Part shown: positions 50,889 to 58,987 of the stretch, piece by piece | How the letters are laid out: every line of letters starts with the position of its first letter | Numbering within the stretch: the stretch's first letter is position 1 | Assembly (NCBI RefSeq): GCF_027923705.1 | Contig: NZ_AP026442.1 | Coordinates: 1,426,001 to 1,490,000, forward strand | Direction of reading: 5' to 3' | Origin: Cellulomonas sp. NTE-D12 | GTDB lineage: Bacteria > Actinomycetota > Actinomycetes > Actinomycetales > Cellulomonadaceae | Length of the DNA: 64,000 nt | The notes under the pieces: generated by a model | The model's database searches: none | Seen by the model: the letters and a program-made list of their open reading frames with translations, nothing else | What the model was told of the DNA's origin: nothing | Translations under genes and position numbers: made by a program

Positions 50889-50917
50889 ATCTTGCCGAAG
50901 ACGAGAATCATTGTCAA
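50889..50917 (-). promoter_or_regulatory. znuA promoter with Zur box
   Basis: Minus strand: -35 TTGACA (50917-50912), 17-base spacer, -10 CAAGAT (50894-50889), seven bases to the GTG at 50881. Overlapping the -35 and spacer is TGACAAT-G-ATTCTCG (50916-50902), a 7-1-7 element close to the Zur consensus TGAnAATnATTnTCA. Zinc-bound Zur should repress the operon. Confidence 0.82.
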
Positions 50918-51012
50918 AAGCGCGCACGGGGCGGTGTTGCTGCAGGCCGGTAGCCTGGGGCGGCTGTTCCCGCGGCACCCAGCCGCGGGCCCTCGACCCA
51001 GGAGTGCTCACC

Positions 51013-52398
51013 GTGGCCGCACCGTCCCGCCTCGACAACGCCATCGCCCTCGCCAAGCGGCGCGGCTTCGTGTTCCCGAGCGGCGAGATCTACGGCGGGA
51101 CCAGGTCGGCGTGGGACTACGGGCCGCTCGGCGTGGAGCTGAAGGAGAACATCAAGCGGCAGTGGTGGCGGTTCATGGTCACCAGCCGTGAGGACATCGT
51201 CGGCCTCGACTCCTCAGTGATCCTGCCCCGGCAGGTGTGGGTCGCCTCCGGTCACGTCGGCGTGTTCACCGACCCGCTCACCGAGTGCCTGCACTGCCAC
51301 AAGCGGTTCCGTGAGGACCAGCTGATCGAGGAGTTCACCGAGCGCAAGGGCCACGAGCCCGAGGGCGGCCTCGCCTCGGTGCCGTGCCCCAACTGCGGCA
51401 CCAAGGGTCGGTGGACCGAGCCGCGTGACTTCAACATGATGCTCAAGACGTACCTCGGCCCGGTCGAGGACGAGTCCGGCCTGCACTACCTCCGCCCTGA
51501 GACCGCGCAGGGCATCTTCGTCAACTTCGCGAACGTGCTGACCGCCGCCCGCAAGAAGCCGCCGTTCGGCATCGGCCAGATCGGCAAGTCGTTCCGCAAC
51601 GAGATCACGCCCGGCAACTTCATCTTCCGCACGCGCGAGTTCGAGCAGATGGAGATGGAGTACTTCGTCGAGCCCGGCACGGACGAGACCTGGCACCAGT
51701 ACTGGATCGACACGCGGACCGACTGGTACGTCGGGCTCGGCATCGCCCGCGAGAACCTGCGGCACTACGAGCACCCCAAGGAGAAGCTGTCGCACTACTC
51801 GAAGCGGACGGTCGACATCGAGTACCGGTTCGGCTTCCAGGGCAGCGAGTGGGGCGAGCTGGAGGGCATCGCCAACCGCACGGACTTCGACCTGTCGACG
51901 CACTCGCAGCACTCGGGTGCCGACCTGTCGTACTTCGACCAGGGCCGCGGCGAGCGGTACGTGCCGTACGTCATCGAGCCCGCGGCGGGTCTGACGCGCT
52001 CGCTGATGGCGTTCCTGGTCGACGCGTACACCGAGGACGAGGCGCCCAACACCAAGGGTGGCGTCGACACCCGCGTCGTGCTGAAGCTCGATCCCCGCCT
52101 CGCACCGGTGAAGGCCGCGGTGCTGCCGCTGTCGCGCAACGAGCAGCTGTCGCCGAAGGCCCGCGACCTGGCCGCCGAGCTGCGCCGGGCGTGGAACGTC
52201 GACTTCGACGACGCCGGCGCCATCGGCCGTCGGTACCGCCGCCAGGACGAGATCGGCACGCCGTTCTGCATCACGGTCGACTTCGACACCCTCGAGGACG
52301 ACGCCGTGACCATCCGCCACCGCGACGACATGTCGCAGCAGCGCGTCGGGCTCGGTCACGTGTCGGAGTACCTCGCGCAGCGGCTGATCGGCGCCTGA
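51013..52398 (+). CDS. glyS: Glycyl-tRNA synthetase (alpha2 type)
   Basis: 461 residues, the homodimeric class II enzyme found in actinobacteria. Motif 1 region WDYGPLGVELKENIKRQWWR; the zinc site CLHCHKRF and CPNCGTKG; motif 2 around SFRNEITPGNFIFRTREFEQMEMEYF; motif 3 YVIEPAAGLTRSLMAFLVDAY; and the C-terminal anticodon-binding domain LPLSRNEQLSPKARDLA. Start GTG 51013 with AGGAG (starting at 51000) about eight bases upstream; a TAGCCT box at 50951-50956 gives a ~50-base leader in which no T-box is recognisable. It is divergent from znuA. Confidence 0.97.
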   Translation: MAAPSRLDNAIALAKRRGFVFPSGEIYGGTRSAWDYGPLGVELKENIKRQWWRFMVTSREDIVGLDSSVILPRQVWVASGHVGVFTDPLTECLHCHKRFREDQLIEEFTERKGHEPEGGLASVPCPNCGTKGRWTEPRDFNMMLKTYLGPVEDESGLHYLRPETAQGIFVNFANVLTAARKKPPFGIGQIGKSFRNEITPGNFIFRTREFEQMEMEYFVEPGTDETWHQYWIDTRTDWYVGLGIARENLRHYEHPKEKLSHYSKRTVDIEYRFGFQGSEWGELEGIANRTDFDLSTHSQHSGADLSYFDQGRGERYVPYVIEPAAGLTRSLMAFLVDAYTEDEAPNTKGGVDTRVVLKLDPRLAPVKAAVLPLSRNEQLSPKARDLAAELRRAWNVDFDDAGAIGRRYRRQDEIGTPFCITVDFDTLEDDAVTIRHRDDMSQQRVGLGHVSEYLAQRLIGA

Positions 52399-52414
52399 AC
52401 CGGATCGCTCGAGC

Positions 52415-52452
52415 CACCGGCTGGGCATGACATCCGTCATGCCCAGCCGGTG
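52415..52452 (+). terminator. glyS terminator
   Basis: Perfect 17-bp stem CACCGGCTGGGCATGAC (52415-52431) / GTCATGCCCAGCCGGTG (52436-52452) with a 4-base loop, just after the glyS stop. Confidence 0.92.
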
Positions 52453-52498
52453 ACGCGCGGCGTGGGCCGCTGACCTGGTAGGTCGCCAGGATCGGTGC

Positions 52499-53455
52499 AT
52501 GACCTTCACCGAGACCTCCCTCCGGCCACGTGCGGCCGGGGATGCCCCGCCGGCCATCGACCTGCGCGGGCTGCACAAGTCGTTCGGCTCCGTGCACGCC
52601 GTCGACGGCATCGACCTGGCCGTCGAGCCGGGCGAGGTCGTCGCGTTCCTCGGACCGAACGGCGCGGGCAAGACGACGACGATCGACCTGCTGCTCGGGC
52701 TGTCCGTGCCGGACGCCGGGACGGTGCAGGTGCTCGGCCTCGACCCGACGCGGGCGATCGCCGAGGGCCGTGTGTCCGCCGTCATGCAGACCGGCGGGCT
52801 GCTCAAGGACCTCACCGTCGGCGAGACGGTCGAGGTGACCGCCTCGTTCTTCCGGTCGGCCCGCTCCGCGGCCGAGGTGCTCGGCCGTGCCGGCATCGCC
52901 GACATCGCGGGACGCAAGGTCGGCTCCTGCTCCGGCGGCCAGCAGCAGCGGCTGCGGTTCGCGCTGGCGCTGCTGCCCGACCCCGACCTCATCGTGCTGG
53001 ACGAGCCGACCACCGGGATGGACGTCGAGGGCCGCCGGGAGTTCTGGACGGCCCTGCGGGCGGATGCGGCGCGGGGCCGCACCATCCTGTTCGCCACGCA
53101 CTACCTCGACGAGGCGGACGCGTACGCCGACCGCATCGTGCTGGTCAGCCACGGCCGGATCGTCGCCGACGGCTCGGCCGCGCAGGTGAAGAACCTGGCG
53201 TCCGGCCGGCTGGTGTCGGCCACCCTGGCCGACCTGACGCCGACGGACGAGGCCGCCCTCCGCGGGCTGCCCGGGGTGCAGTCCGTCGAGCTGCGCGGTG
53301 ACCGGCTGCTGGTGCGCACCTCGGACTCCGACGGGGTCGCGCGGCTGCTGCTCACCTCCACCACGGCCACCGATATCGAGATCACCGCCCGTGGGCTCGA
53401 GGACGCCTTCCTCGCGCTGACCAGCGACACGACCACCGCAGGGAGCCCCTCATGA
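52499..53455 (+). CDS. ABC-2 exporter ATP-binding protein
   Basis: 318 residues, DrrA-like. Walker A FLGPNGAGKTTTIDLLLG (about 55), Q-loop in VMQTGGLLKDLTV, signature CSGGQQQRLRFALALL, Walker B LIVLDEPTTGMD, switch His FATHYLDEADA, and a C-terminal regulatory extension typical of exporters. With the permease that follows it forms an efflux or lipid/drug export system; the cargo is unknown. Start ATG 52499; a CAGGAT box (52487-52492) ends six bases upstream. It overlaps the permease gene by four bases. The operon continues into a two-component pair, the usual BcrAB/LiaRS-like layout. Confidence 0.92.
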   Translation: MTFTETSLRPRAAGDAPPAIDLRGLHKSFGSVHAVDGIDLAVEPGEVVAFLGPNGAGKTTTIDLLLGLSVPDAGTVQVLGLDPTRAIAEGRVSAVMQTGGLLKDLTVGETVEVTASFFRSARSAAEVLGRAGIADIAGRKVGSCSGGQQQRLRFALALLPDPDLIVLDEPTTGMDVEGRREFWTALRADAARGRTILFATHYLDEADAYADRIVLVSHGRIVADGSAAQVKNLASGRLVSATLADLTPTDEAALRGLPGVQSVELRGDRLLVRTSDSDGVARLLLTSTTATDIEITARGLEDAFLALTSDTTTAGSPS

Positions 53456-54276
53456 CCACCACCGAGACCGCCGGCGCCGTGCAGGCAGCGACCGGCACCA
53501 CGCCCCGCCCGACGGGGGCGTCGGACCGCACGCCGCGCACCGGCCTGCTGAACGGTCGATTCCTCGCCGTCGAGCTGCGTCGGCTGCTGCGCAACCGCCG
53601 CACGGTGATCTTCACCCTGGTGATGCCGCCGGTGTTCTTCCTGATCTTCGGGGCGAATTCCGCCTACCGGCACCAGTCCGTCGGCCACGGCAACGTGACC
53701 GCTTTCATCATGGTGTCCATGGCGCTGTACGGCGCGATGCTCGCCACCACGGGCGGTGGCGCCAGCGTCTCGGTGGAGCGTGCCCAGGGGTGGACCCGTC
53801 AGCTCCGCCTCACGCCACTGCGCCCCGCCACCTACGTCACCACCAAGGTGCTGGTGGCCATGGTGCTGGGCCTCGCAGCCGTGGTCGTGGTCGGCGCGGT
53901 CGGGCTCGCCGAGGGTGCGACGGCGCAGGGCGGCGCGCTCGTGTGGTCGCTCCTGCTCGCCTGGGTCGGCTCCGTGGTGTTCGCCGCGTTCGGCCTGTTC
54001 ATGGGCTACCTGCTGCCGGCCGAGAACGTCATGCAGATCCTCGGACCGGTGCTCGCGCTGCTCGCGTTCGCCGGTGGGCTCTTCGTGCCGCTCGGTGACG
54101 GGGTGTTCGCGCAGATCGCCAAGGCGGTCCCGACGTACGGGGTGGCGCAGATCGTCCGAGCGCCGTTGACGGGTGAGGCCGTGACGGGGTGGGCGGTGCT
54201 CAACGTGGTCGGCTGGGCCGTGGTCTTCGGGCTCGGGGCCGCGTGGCGGTTCCGGCGGGACACCGCACGGGTGTGA
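53452..54276 (+). CDS. ABC-2 exporter permease
   Basis: 274 residues with an N-terminal disordered stretch (~35 residues) and six hydrophobic helices. The conserved ABC-2 segment is RRLLRNRRTVIFTLVMPPVFFLIFG, followed by a MALYGAMLATTGGGASVSVERAQGWTRQLR region and an LFVPLGDGV loop near the C-terminus. It partners the ATPase whose stop overlaps its ATG. Export is by alternating access; substrate unknown. A gap of 47 bases and a new promoter separate it from the histidine kinase. Confidence 0.9.
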   Translation: MTTTETAGAVQAATGTTPRPTGASDRTPRTGLLNGRFLAVELRRLLRNRRTVIFTLVMPPVFFLIFGANSAYRHQSVGHGNVTAFIMVSMALYGAMLATTGGGASVSVERAQGWTRQLRLTPLRPATYVTTKVLVAMVLGLAAVVVVGAVGLAEGATAQGGALVWSLLLAWVGSVVFAAFGLFMGYLLPAENVMQILGPVLALLAFAGGLFVPLGDGVFAQIAKAVPTYGVAQIVRAPLTGEAVTGWAVLNVVGWAVVFGLGAAWRFRRDTARV

Positions 54277-54310
54277 CCGGCGGGCGGCCGGTGCCGGTGC
54301 GGCCGCCCGC

Positions 54311-54316
54311 TACCGT
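54311..54316 (+). promoter_or_regulatory. -10 box of histidine-kinase gene (leaderless)
   Basis: TACCGT ends seven bases before the GTG at 54324. Confidence 0.5.
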
Positions 54317-54323
54317 GGGCGCC

Positions 54324-55505
54324 GTGAGGCGCGGGTGGCCCGGCTGGGGCGAGCAGCCGGTCGCGGCGTCGGAGTCCGACGGCGCGGCGCGGCCCCTGAA
54401 CCGACGGGTGATGGCGGTGGTCGGGCCCGCCATGGGCCTCGTCTGGGTCGTCTTCCTGGTGCAGCCCTGGCTGGCGGCCTGGCGCAGCCACGTGGGGCTC
54501 GCCCGGGACGTGTCGCTCGCTGCCGTCGCAGGGCTCGCGCTCAGCTTCGCCTGGACGGTCGTGACGCGGGGCGGCGGCCGTGGTGAGCGGATGGGCAGCC
54601 GCGGTGTCGCGCTGGTGCTCGGCGGCCAGGCCGTGCTGGTCGGGCTGTCGACCCTGGCCGCCGCCGAGCAGGGGCTGGTCGGGCTCGTCTTCCTCTCCGT
54701 CTCGGCCGTCTTCCTGATCTGCCAGCCGCGCGCGCTGCTGGTCCCCCTCGGGGCGAGCGCCGTTGTGGTGGGGCTGCCGCGGGTGGTCCCGGGCTGGCTC
54801 ACCACCGACGGGCTCGTGCTGTCCGTGCTGCTGGCGTCGTTCGCCGTGTTCGGGTTCACGCAGCTGGTGCAGCGCAACCGCCAGCTGCAGCTGGCCCAGG
54901 CCGAGGTCGCGGTGCTCGCCGTGGAGCGGGAGCGGGAACGGATCGCCCGCGACATGCACGACATCCTGGGGCACTCGTTGACGGTGATCGCGGTCAAGGC
55001 CGAGCTGGCCGGCAAGCTGTTCGAGCTGGACCCGGAGCGGTCCCGTGCCGAGATGGCCCAGGTGCAGGCCCTGGCCCGCGGCGCTCTCGCCGACGTGCGC
55101 GGGATGGTGTCGGCGACCCGTGCCGTGACGCTGGCGGGCGAGCTCGCCGGCGCCCGGCAGGCGTTCGACGCGGCGGGCGTCCAGGCGCAGGTGCCCGGCA
55201 GCGTCGACGACGTCCCGGAGCACCTGCGTGAGCTGTTCGCCTGGGCGCTGCGAGAGGGGACGACGAACGTGCTGCGCCATGCGGCAGCCAGCCGCGTGGA
55301 GGTGACCATGACGGCGGACTCCCTCGTCGTCGACGACGACGGCCACGGGCCCTCGGGCGGTGCCGCCGGGGAGCCGACCGCACCGGGGAACGGGCTGCAC
55401 GGGCTGACGGAGCGCGCGCGGGCCGCCCGGGCTCGCCTCGAGGTCTCGACGAGCCCGTTGGGCGGCTACCGGCTCGCGGTGATCGCGCGGAACGAGGGCC
55501 GATGA
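54324..55505 (+). CDS. Sensor histidine kinase, DesK/NarL-partner type
   Basis: 393 residues. About five hydrophobic helices in residues 30-180 form a membrane sensor with little extracellular sequence (an intramembrane-sensing layout). A HisKA_3 dimerisation domain follows, with the phospho-acceptor His in RERERIARDMHDILGHSLTV (about 215), and a HATPase_c domain with the N-box ALREGTTNVLRHAAASRV and the glycine-rich GLHGLTERARAARA. It phosphorylates the response regulator whose ATG overlaps its stop. Beside an ABC-2 exporter, such kinases typically sense membrane stress or the exported compound; that role is inferred. Start GTG 54324 is set by the -10 box. Confidence 0.92.
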   Translation: MRRGWPGWGEQPVAASESDGAARPLNRRVMAVVGPAMGLVWVVFLVQPWLAAWRSHVGLARDVSLAAVAGLALSFAWTVVTRGGGRGERMGSRGVALVLGGQAVLVGLSTLAAAEQGLVGLVFLSVSAVFLICQPRALLVPLGASAVVVGLPRVVPGWLTTDGLVLSVLLASFAVFGFTQLVQRNRQLQLAQAEVAVLAVERERERIARDMHDILGHSLTVIAVKAELAGKLFELDPERSRAEMAQVQALARGALADVRGMVSATRAVTLAGELAGARQAFDAAGVQAQVPGSVDDVPEHLRELFAWALREGTTNVLRHAAASRVEVTMTADSLVVDDDGHGPSGGAAGEPTAPGNGLHGLTERARAARARLEVSTSPLGGYRLAVIARNEGR

Positions 55506-56125
55506 GCGAGCGACCGATCCGGCTGCTGCTCGCCGACGACCAGGCGCTGGTGCGCGGCGCCCTCGCAGCCCTGCTGGATCTCGAGGCCGACCTGACCGTC
55601 GTGGCGCAGGTCGGACGCGGCGACCTGGTGGTCGACGCCGCGCGCGCCAACGGGGCCCAGGTGGCGCTCCTCGACGTCGAGATGCCGGGCATGGACGGGA
55701 TCGCCGCCGCCGCGGCACTGCGTGCCGCCTACCCGTCCTGCCGGTCCTTGGTGGTCACCACCTTCGGCCGGCCCGGGTACCTGCGGCACGCGCTCGACGC
55801 GGGCGCGAGCGGGTTCGTGGTCAAGGACACCCCCGCCGAGCAGCTGGCGGACGCCGTCCGCCGCGTGCACGCGGGGCTGCGTGTGGTGGACCCCGACCTC
55901 GCGGTCGAGTCGCTGGCGGTGGGCGCGAGCCCGCTGACCGATCGTGAGCGGGACGTCCTGCTGGTCGCCGGGCGCGGCGGGACGGTGGCGGACATCGCGC
56001 GGGAGACGTTCCTGTCCGAGGGCACCGTGCGCAACTACCTGTCCGCCGCGATGGGCAAGACGGGTGGCCGGACGCGGGCGGAGGCAGTCCGCCTCGCCCA
56101 GGAGAACGGGTGGCTGCTGGGCTGA
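55502..56125 (+). CDS. NarL/LuxR-family response regulator
   Basis: 207 residues. Receiver domain (about 5-120): LLLADDQALVRG acidic pair, phospho-acceptor Asp in LLDVEMPGMDGI (about 58), conserved Thr in VVTTFGRPGYL and Lys in GFVVKDTPAEQL. A LuxR-type HTH at the C-terminus (about 142-205) contains LTDRERDVLLVAGRGGTVAD and EGTVRNYLSAAMGKTG. It pairs with the kinase upstream (ATGA overlap) and is expected to control the adjacent exporter genes. No operator could be identified. Confidence 0.95.
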   Translation: MSERPIRLLLADDQALVRGALAALLDLEADLTVVAQVGRGDLVVDAARANGAQVALLDVEMPGMDGIAAAAALRAAYPSCRSLVVTTFGRPGYLRHALDAGASGFVVKDTPAEQLADAVRRVHAGLRVVDPDLAVESLAVGASPLTDRERDVLLVAGRGGTVADIARETFLSEGTVRNYLSAAMGKTGGRTRAEAVRLAQENGWLLG

Positions 56126-56235
56126 GTCGCGGGTCCGCGACGCGGCCGCCGGAGGCGTCGTGGCTCACCGAGCGGGCGACGTGCGCCGCTGCGAGAGTGG
56201 GGCCGTAGATCCGCATCGTGCGCAGGAGGTCCATC

Positions 56236-56631
56236 GTGTCCCGTGTCGTGCACTTCGAGATCCACGCGGACGATGTCGCCCGGGCCCGGGAGTTCTACGG
56301 GTCGGTGTTCGGCTGGCAGTTCCAGGACTGGTCGGGCGTGGCCGACGACGAGTACTGGGGCGTCAGCACCGGCGGGGGTGACCAGGTCGGCATCGACGGC
56401 GGGCTGCTGAAGCGACGAGCCCCTGCGCCGGCCGCCGAGCAGGGCCCCAACGCGTTCGTCTGCACCGTCCAGGTGGACGACTTCGACGCCACCGCCGCGG
56501 CGATCGAGGCCGCAGGGGGCCGCGTCGCGCTGCCCAAGTACGCCCTCACCGGCATGGCGTGGCAGGGCTACTTCCTCGACCCCGAGGGCAACACGTTCGG
56601 CATCCACCAGGCCGACCCCGAGGCCCGGTAG
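56236..56631 (+). CDS. VOC-family protein (glyoxalase/bleomycin-resistance fold)
   Basis: 131 residues, a single VOC domain: VHFEIHADDVARAREFYGSV at the start, WQFQDWSGVADDEYWGV, FVCTVQVDDFDATAAAIEA in the second half, and GYFLDPEGNTFGIHQADP at the end. The conserved His near residue 5 and Glu/Asp residues fit a metal site, but substrate and reaction are unknown. I chose GTG 56236: AGGAGG lies six bases upstream. A GTG at 56218 would place the Shine-Dalgarno inside the gene. The 110-base gap before it (56126-56235) shows a TAGATC box near 56207 and nothing else. Confidence 0.87.
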   Translation: MSRVVHFEIHADDVARAREFYGSVFGWQFQDWSGVADDEYWGVSTGGGDQVGIDGGLLKRRAPAPAAEQGPNAFVCTVQVDDFDATAAAIEAAGGRVALPKYALTGMAWQGYFLDPEGNTFGIHQADPEAR

Positions 56632-56713
56632 CCGCTCGGTCGTCGTCGCGACACCTGACGACCGCGCACCCCGTGGCCGGTCCGCCGGGCGGCGGTCGTC
56701 CGCGGCCGGATGC

Positions 56714-56719
56714 GACACT
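56714..56719 (+). promoter_or_regulatory. -10 box of dus gene (leaderless)
   Basis: GACACT ends seven bases before the ATG at 56727; a weak match to TANNNT. Confidence 0.35.
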
Positions 56720-56726
56720 GGACGGC

Positions 56727-57926
56727 ATGCCCCCGGTCCTCGACGACGCCGACGCACGCCCGGCCGCCCCGACGGTCGGTGCCGTGCTGCCCCCGCTGCA
56801 CATCGGTCCGATCGTCGTGGACACCCCTGTGGTGCTCGCGCCGATGGCCGGCGTGACCAACGCGGCGTTCCGCCGGCTGTGCCGCGAGTCCGGCGCGGGT
56901 CTGTACGTCGCGGAGATGGTGACCAGCCGCGCCCTCGTGGAGCGAAGCCCGGAGTCGTTCCGGATCATCGACTTCGCGCCGGACGAGCGCCCGCGCTCCG
57001 TCCAGGTGTACGGGGTCGACCCGACGACAGTCGGCGCCGCGGTGCGGATGCTGGTCGAGGAGGACCGCGCCGACCACGTCGACCTGAACTTCGGCTGCCC
57101 GGTGCCGAAGGTCACCCGCCGCGGCGGGGGAGCGGTGCTGCCCTGGAAGCGGGACCTGTTCTCGTCCATCGTGCAGGCGGCCGTGGCCGCCGCGGCGCCC
57201 GCCGGGGTCCCGGTGACGGTGAAGATGCGCAAGGGGGTCGACGAGGACCACCTGACGTACCTCGAGGCGGGTCTGCGTGCCCAGGACGCCGGCGTGGCGG
57301 CCGTCGCCCTGCACGGCCGGACGGCGGCGGACTACTACTCGGGGACGGCCGACTGGGATGCCATCGCGGCGCTCAAGGCCGCCGTGACCGACATCCCGGT
57401 GCTGGGCAACGGAGACATCTGGTCGGCGGAGGACGCGCTGGAGATGGTGGCGCGCACGGGTGTCGACGGGGTGGTCGTCGGCCGGGGGTGCCAGGGGCGG
57501 CCGTGGCTGTTCGCCGACCTCGCGGCGGCGTTCTCCGGTTCTGACGTGCGGGTGCGCCCGGGACTCGGCGAGGTCGCGGCCGTGGTGCGGCGGCATGCCG
57601 AGCTGATGGTCGACACCTTCGGTGACGAGTCGAAGGCGCTGCGCGAGATGCGCAAGCACATGGCCTGGTACTTCAAGGGCTACGTGGTGGGCGGTGAGCT
57701 GCGGGCCCGGCTGGCGATGGTGTCGACGACGGCGGAGCTGGACGACCTGCTCGCGCTGCTGGACCACGACCAGCCCTATCCCGGTGCCGCCGCCGAGGGG
57801 CAGCGGGGCCGTGCCGGGTCCCCGAAGCGGCCGCACGTGCCGGACGGGTGGCTCGACTCGCGGGAGCTGTCGGAGGACTTCCGGCGCACGCTGCGCGAGG
57901 CCGAGCTGTCGGTTTCGGGCGGCTGA
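56727..57926 (+). CDS. dusB: tRNA-dihydrouridine synthase
   Basis: 399 residues. FMN- and NADPH-dependent reduction of uridines in tRNA D-loops. FMN-binding TIM barrel: VVLAPMAGVTNAAFRRLCRE (about 37-56), VDLNFGCPVPKVTRRGGG with the catalytic Cys, VTVKMRKGVDEDHL, ALHGRTAADYYSG, VLGNGDIWSAEDAL, and VVVGRGCQGRPWLF. The helical tRNA-binding domain contains ALREMRKHMAWYFKGY. The NFGCPVPK form groups it with DusB; bacterial Dus subtypes are easily confused. Start ATG 56727. The N-terminal ~25 residues are Pro/Ala-rich. Confidence 0.95.
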   Translation: MPPVLDDADARPAAPTVGAVLPPLHIGPIVVDTPVVLAPMAGVTNAAFRRLCRESGAGLYVAEMVTSRALVERSPESFRIIDFAPDERPRSVQVYGVDPTTVGAAVRMLVEEDRADHVDLNFGCPVPKVTRRGGGAVLPWKRDLFSSIVQAAVAAAAPAGVPVTVKMRKGVDEDHLTYLEAGLRAQDAGVAAVALHGRTAADYYSGTADWDAIAALKAAVTDIPVLGNGDIWSAEDALEMVARTGVDGVVVGRGCQGRPWLFADLAAAFSGSDVRVRPGLGEVAAVVRRHAELMVDTFGDESKALREMRKHMAWYFKGYVVGGELRARLAMVSTTAELDDLLALLDHDQPYPGAAAEGQRGRAGSPKRPHVPDGWLDSRELSEDFRRTLREAELSVSGG

Positions 57927-58006
57927 CGCCGCCACGCGTCGCCTGGCATCGGCCGCCTGGCCCACCGCGCGCGAGAGGCCGGCTGCGCAGGGCAGCGGCG
58001 TGGGGC

Positions 58007-58900
58007 TCAGTGCCGACGGACCTGGACCGAGGTCGCCAGCGTCGTCGCCTCCGCGCGCGTGAGGGAACCGCCACCGAGGCCGGGCTGCGCGACGGCGAGC
58101 GCCGCGACGGCAGAGGCGAGCGCCAGGCCCTCCGGCGTCGGCAGCCCGTCGAGGTGCGCCGCCAGGAGCCCCGCGAGGAAGGCGTCACCGGCCCCCTCGG
58201 CGTCGACCACGTCGACCCGCACCGCCGGGACCTCCCACCAACCCTCGGCGTCGCGCGCGAGCGCGCCCGCCGACCCGGCGGTGCAGACGGCCAGCCGCGT
58301 CCCGGCTGCGACGCGGGCGTCGAGGTACGCGCGCGGGTCGTCGAGTCGTGCCGCGCTGACGAGCAGCACGTCCGCCGCCTCCGCGAACGCTCGTGGGTAC
58401 GCGGCCGCGCCGTCGTCGTCGTGGACGTCGCACCACACGGGCACCCCGCTCGCCCGTGCGGTCTCGAGCAGCGGACGGGAGTGCTCCGCCAGGTCGAGGA
58501 CCGCGACCGGTGCCTCGCGCAGCGCTGCGAGGAGGTCGGGCGGCGTGGGCCCCTGCACCTGCGGCAGCTCGAGGTAGATCGACACCCGGTCGCCGTCCTC
58601 GGCGAGGAGGTTCAGGTGCTGCTCGCTGCGACCGCGAGCCGCCGGACGGGCGAGCACGCGGAGCCCGGGCCGCTCGAGCGCCGCGCGCACCAGCGTGCCC
58701 GGATCGTCGTCGCCCAGCACGGTCGAGAGCAGCACGTCGACGCCGAGTGCGGCCAGCGTCACCGCCTTGCCGGCGGAGGTGCCGCCCAGGGCGTGCTCGA
58801 CGGAGCGCGCTGCGAGCGTCTGGGGTCGCGGCTCCGGCAGTGCGTCGAGCCGCACCAGGGTGTTCCACGACGCGGGCCCGTTGACGACGACGGCTGGCAC
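58007..58900 (-). CDS. PfkB-family carbohydrate kinase
   Basis: 297 residues. Ribokinase-like fold: VVVNGPASWNTLVRLDALPE at the N-terminus, ALGGTSAGKAVTLAALGV (first family signature), VLGDDDPG, and VVDAEGAGDAFLAGLLAAHL (second signature, with the catalytic Asp of GAGD). Sugar or nucleoside phosphorylation is expected; the substrate cannot be fixed. Start GTG 58900: a minus-strand TACGCT box (58912-58907) ends six bases before it, a leaderless promoter that is divergent from the amylase promoter. It converges on dusB with an 80-base gap. Confidence 0.9.
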   Translation of the reverse strand: MPAVVVNGPASWNTLVRLDALPEPRPQTLAARSVEHALGGTSAGKAVTLAALGVDVLLSTVLGDDDPGTLVRAALERPGLRVLARPAARGRSEQHLNLLAEDGDRVSIYLELPQVQGPTPPDLLAALREAPVAVLDLAEHSRPLLETARASGVPVWCDVHDDDGAAAYPRAFAEAADVLLVSAARLDDPRAYLDARVAAGTRLAVCTAGSAGALARDAEGWWEVPAVRVDVVDAEGAGDAFLAGLLAAHLDGLPTPEGLALASAVAALAVAQPGLGGGSLTRAEATTLATSVQVRRH

Positions 58901-58930
58901 GACGGCAGCGTACGGCCGCGGTTCGCGGGC

Positions 58931-58961
58931 TACACTCGGCGCGCCGAAACTTGCTGCAAGT
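58931..58961 (+). promoter_or_regulatory. Alpha-amylase promoter and MalR-like operator
   Basis: TACACT (58931-58936) is a -10 box with the start point near 58943. Directly downstream lies a perfect palindrome ACTTGC-T-GCAAGT (58949-58961) followed by another half-site CCTTGC. TTGCxGCAAG elements before streptomycete amylase genes are bound by the LacI-family repressor MalR. The LacI-family gene at 62368-63432 is a candidate here. Confidence 0.62.
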
Positions 58962-58987
58962 CCTTGCGGCCCGACCTGGTGGTGACG

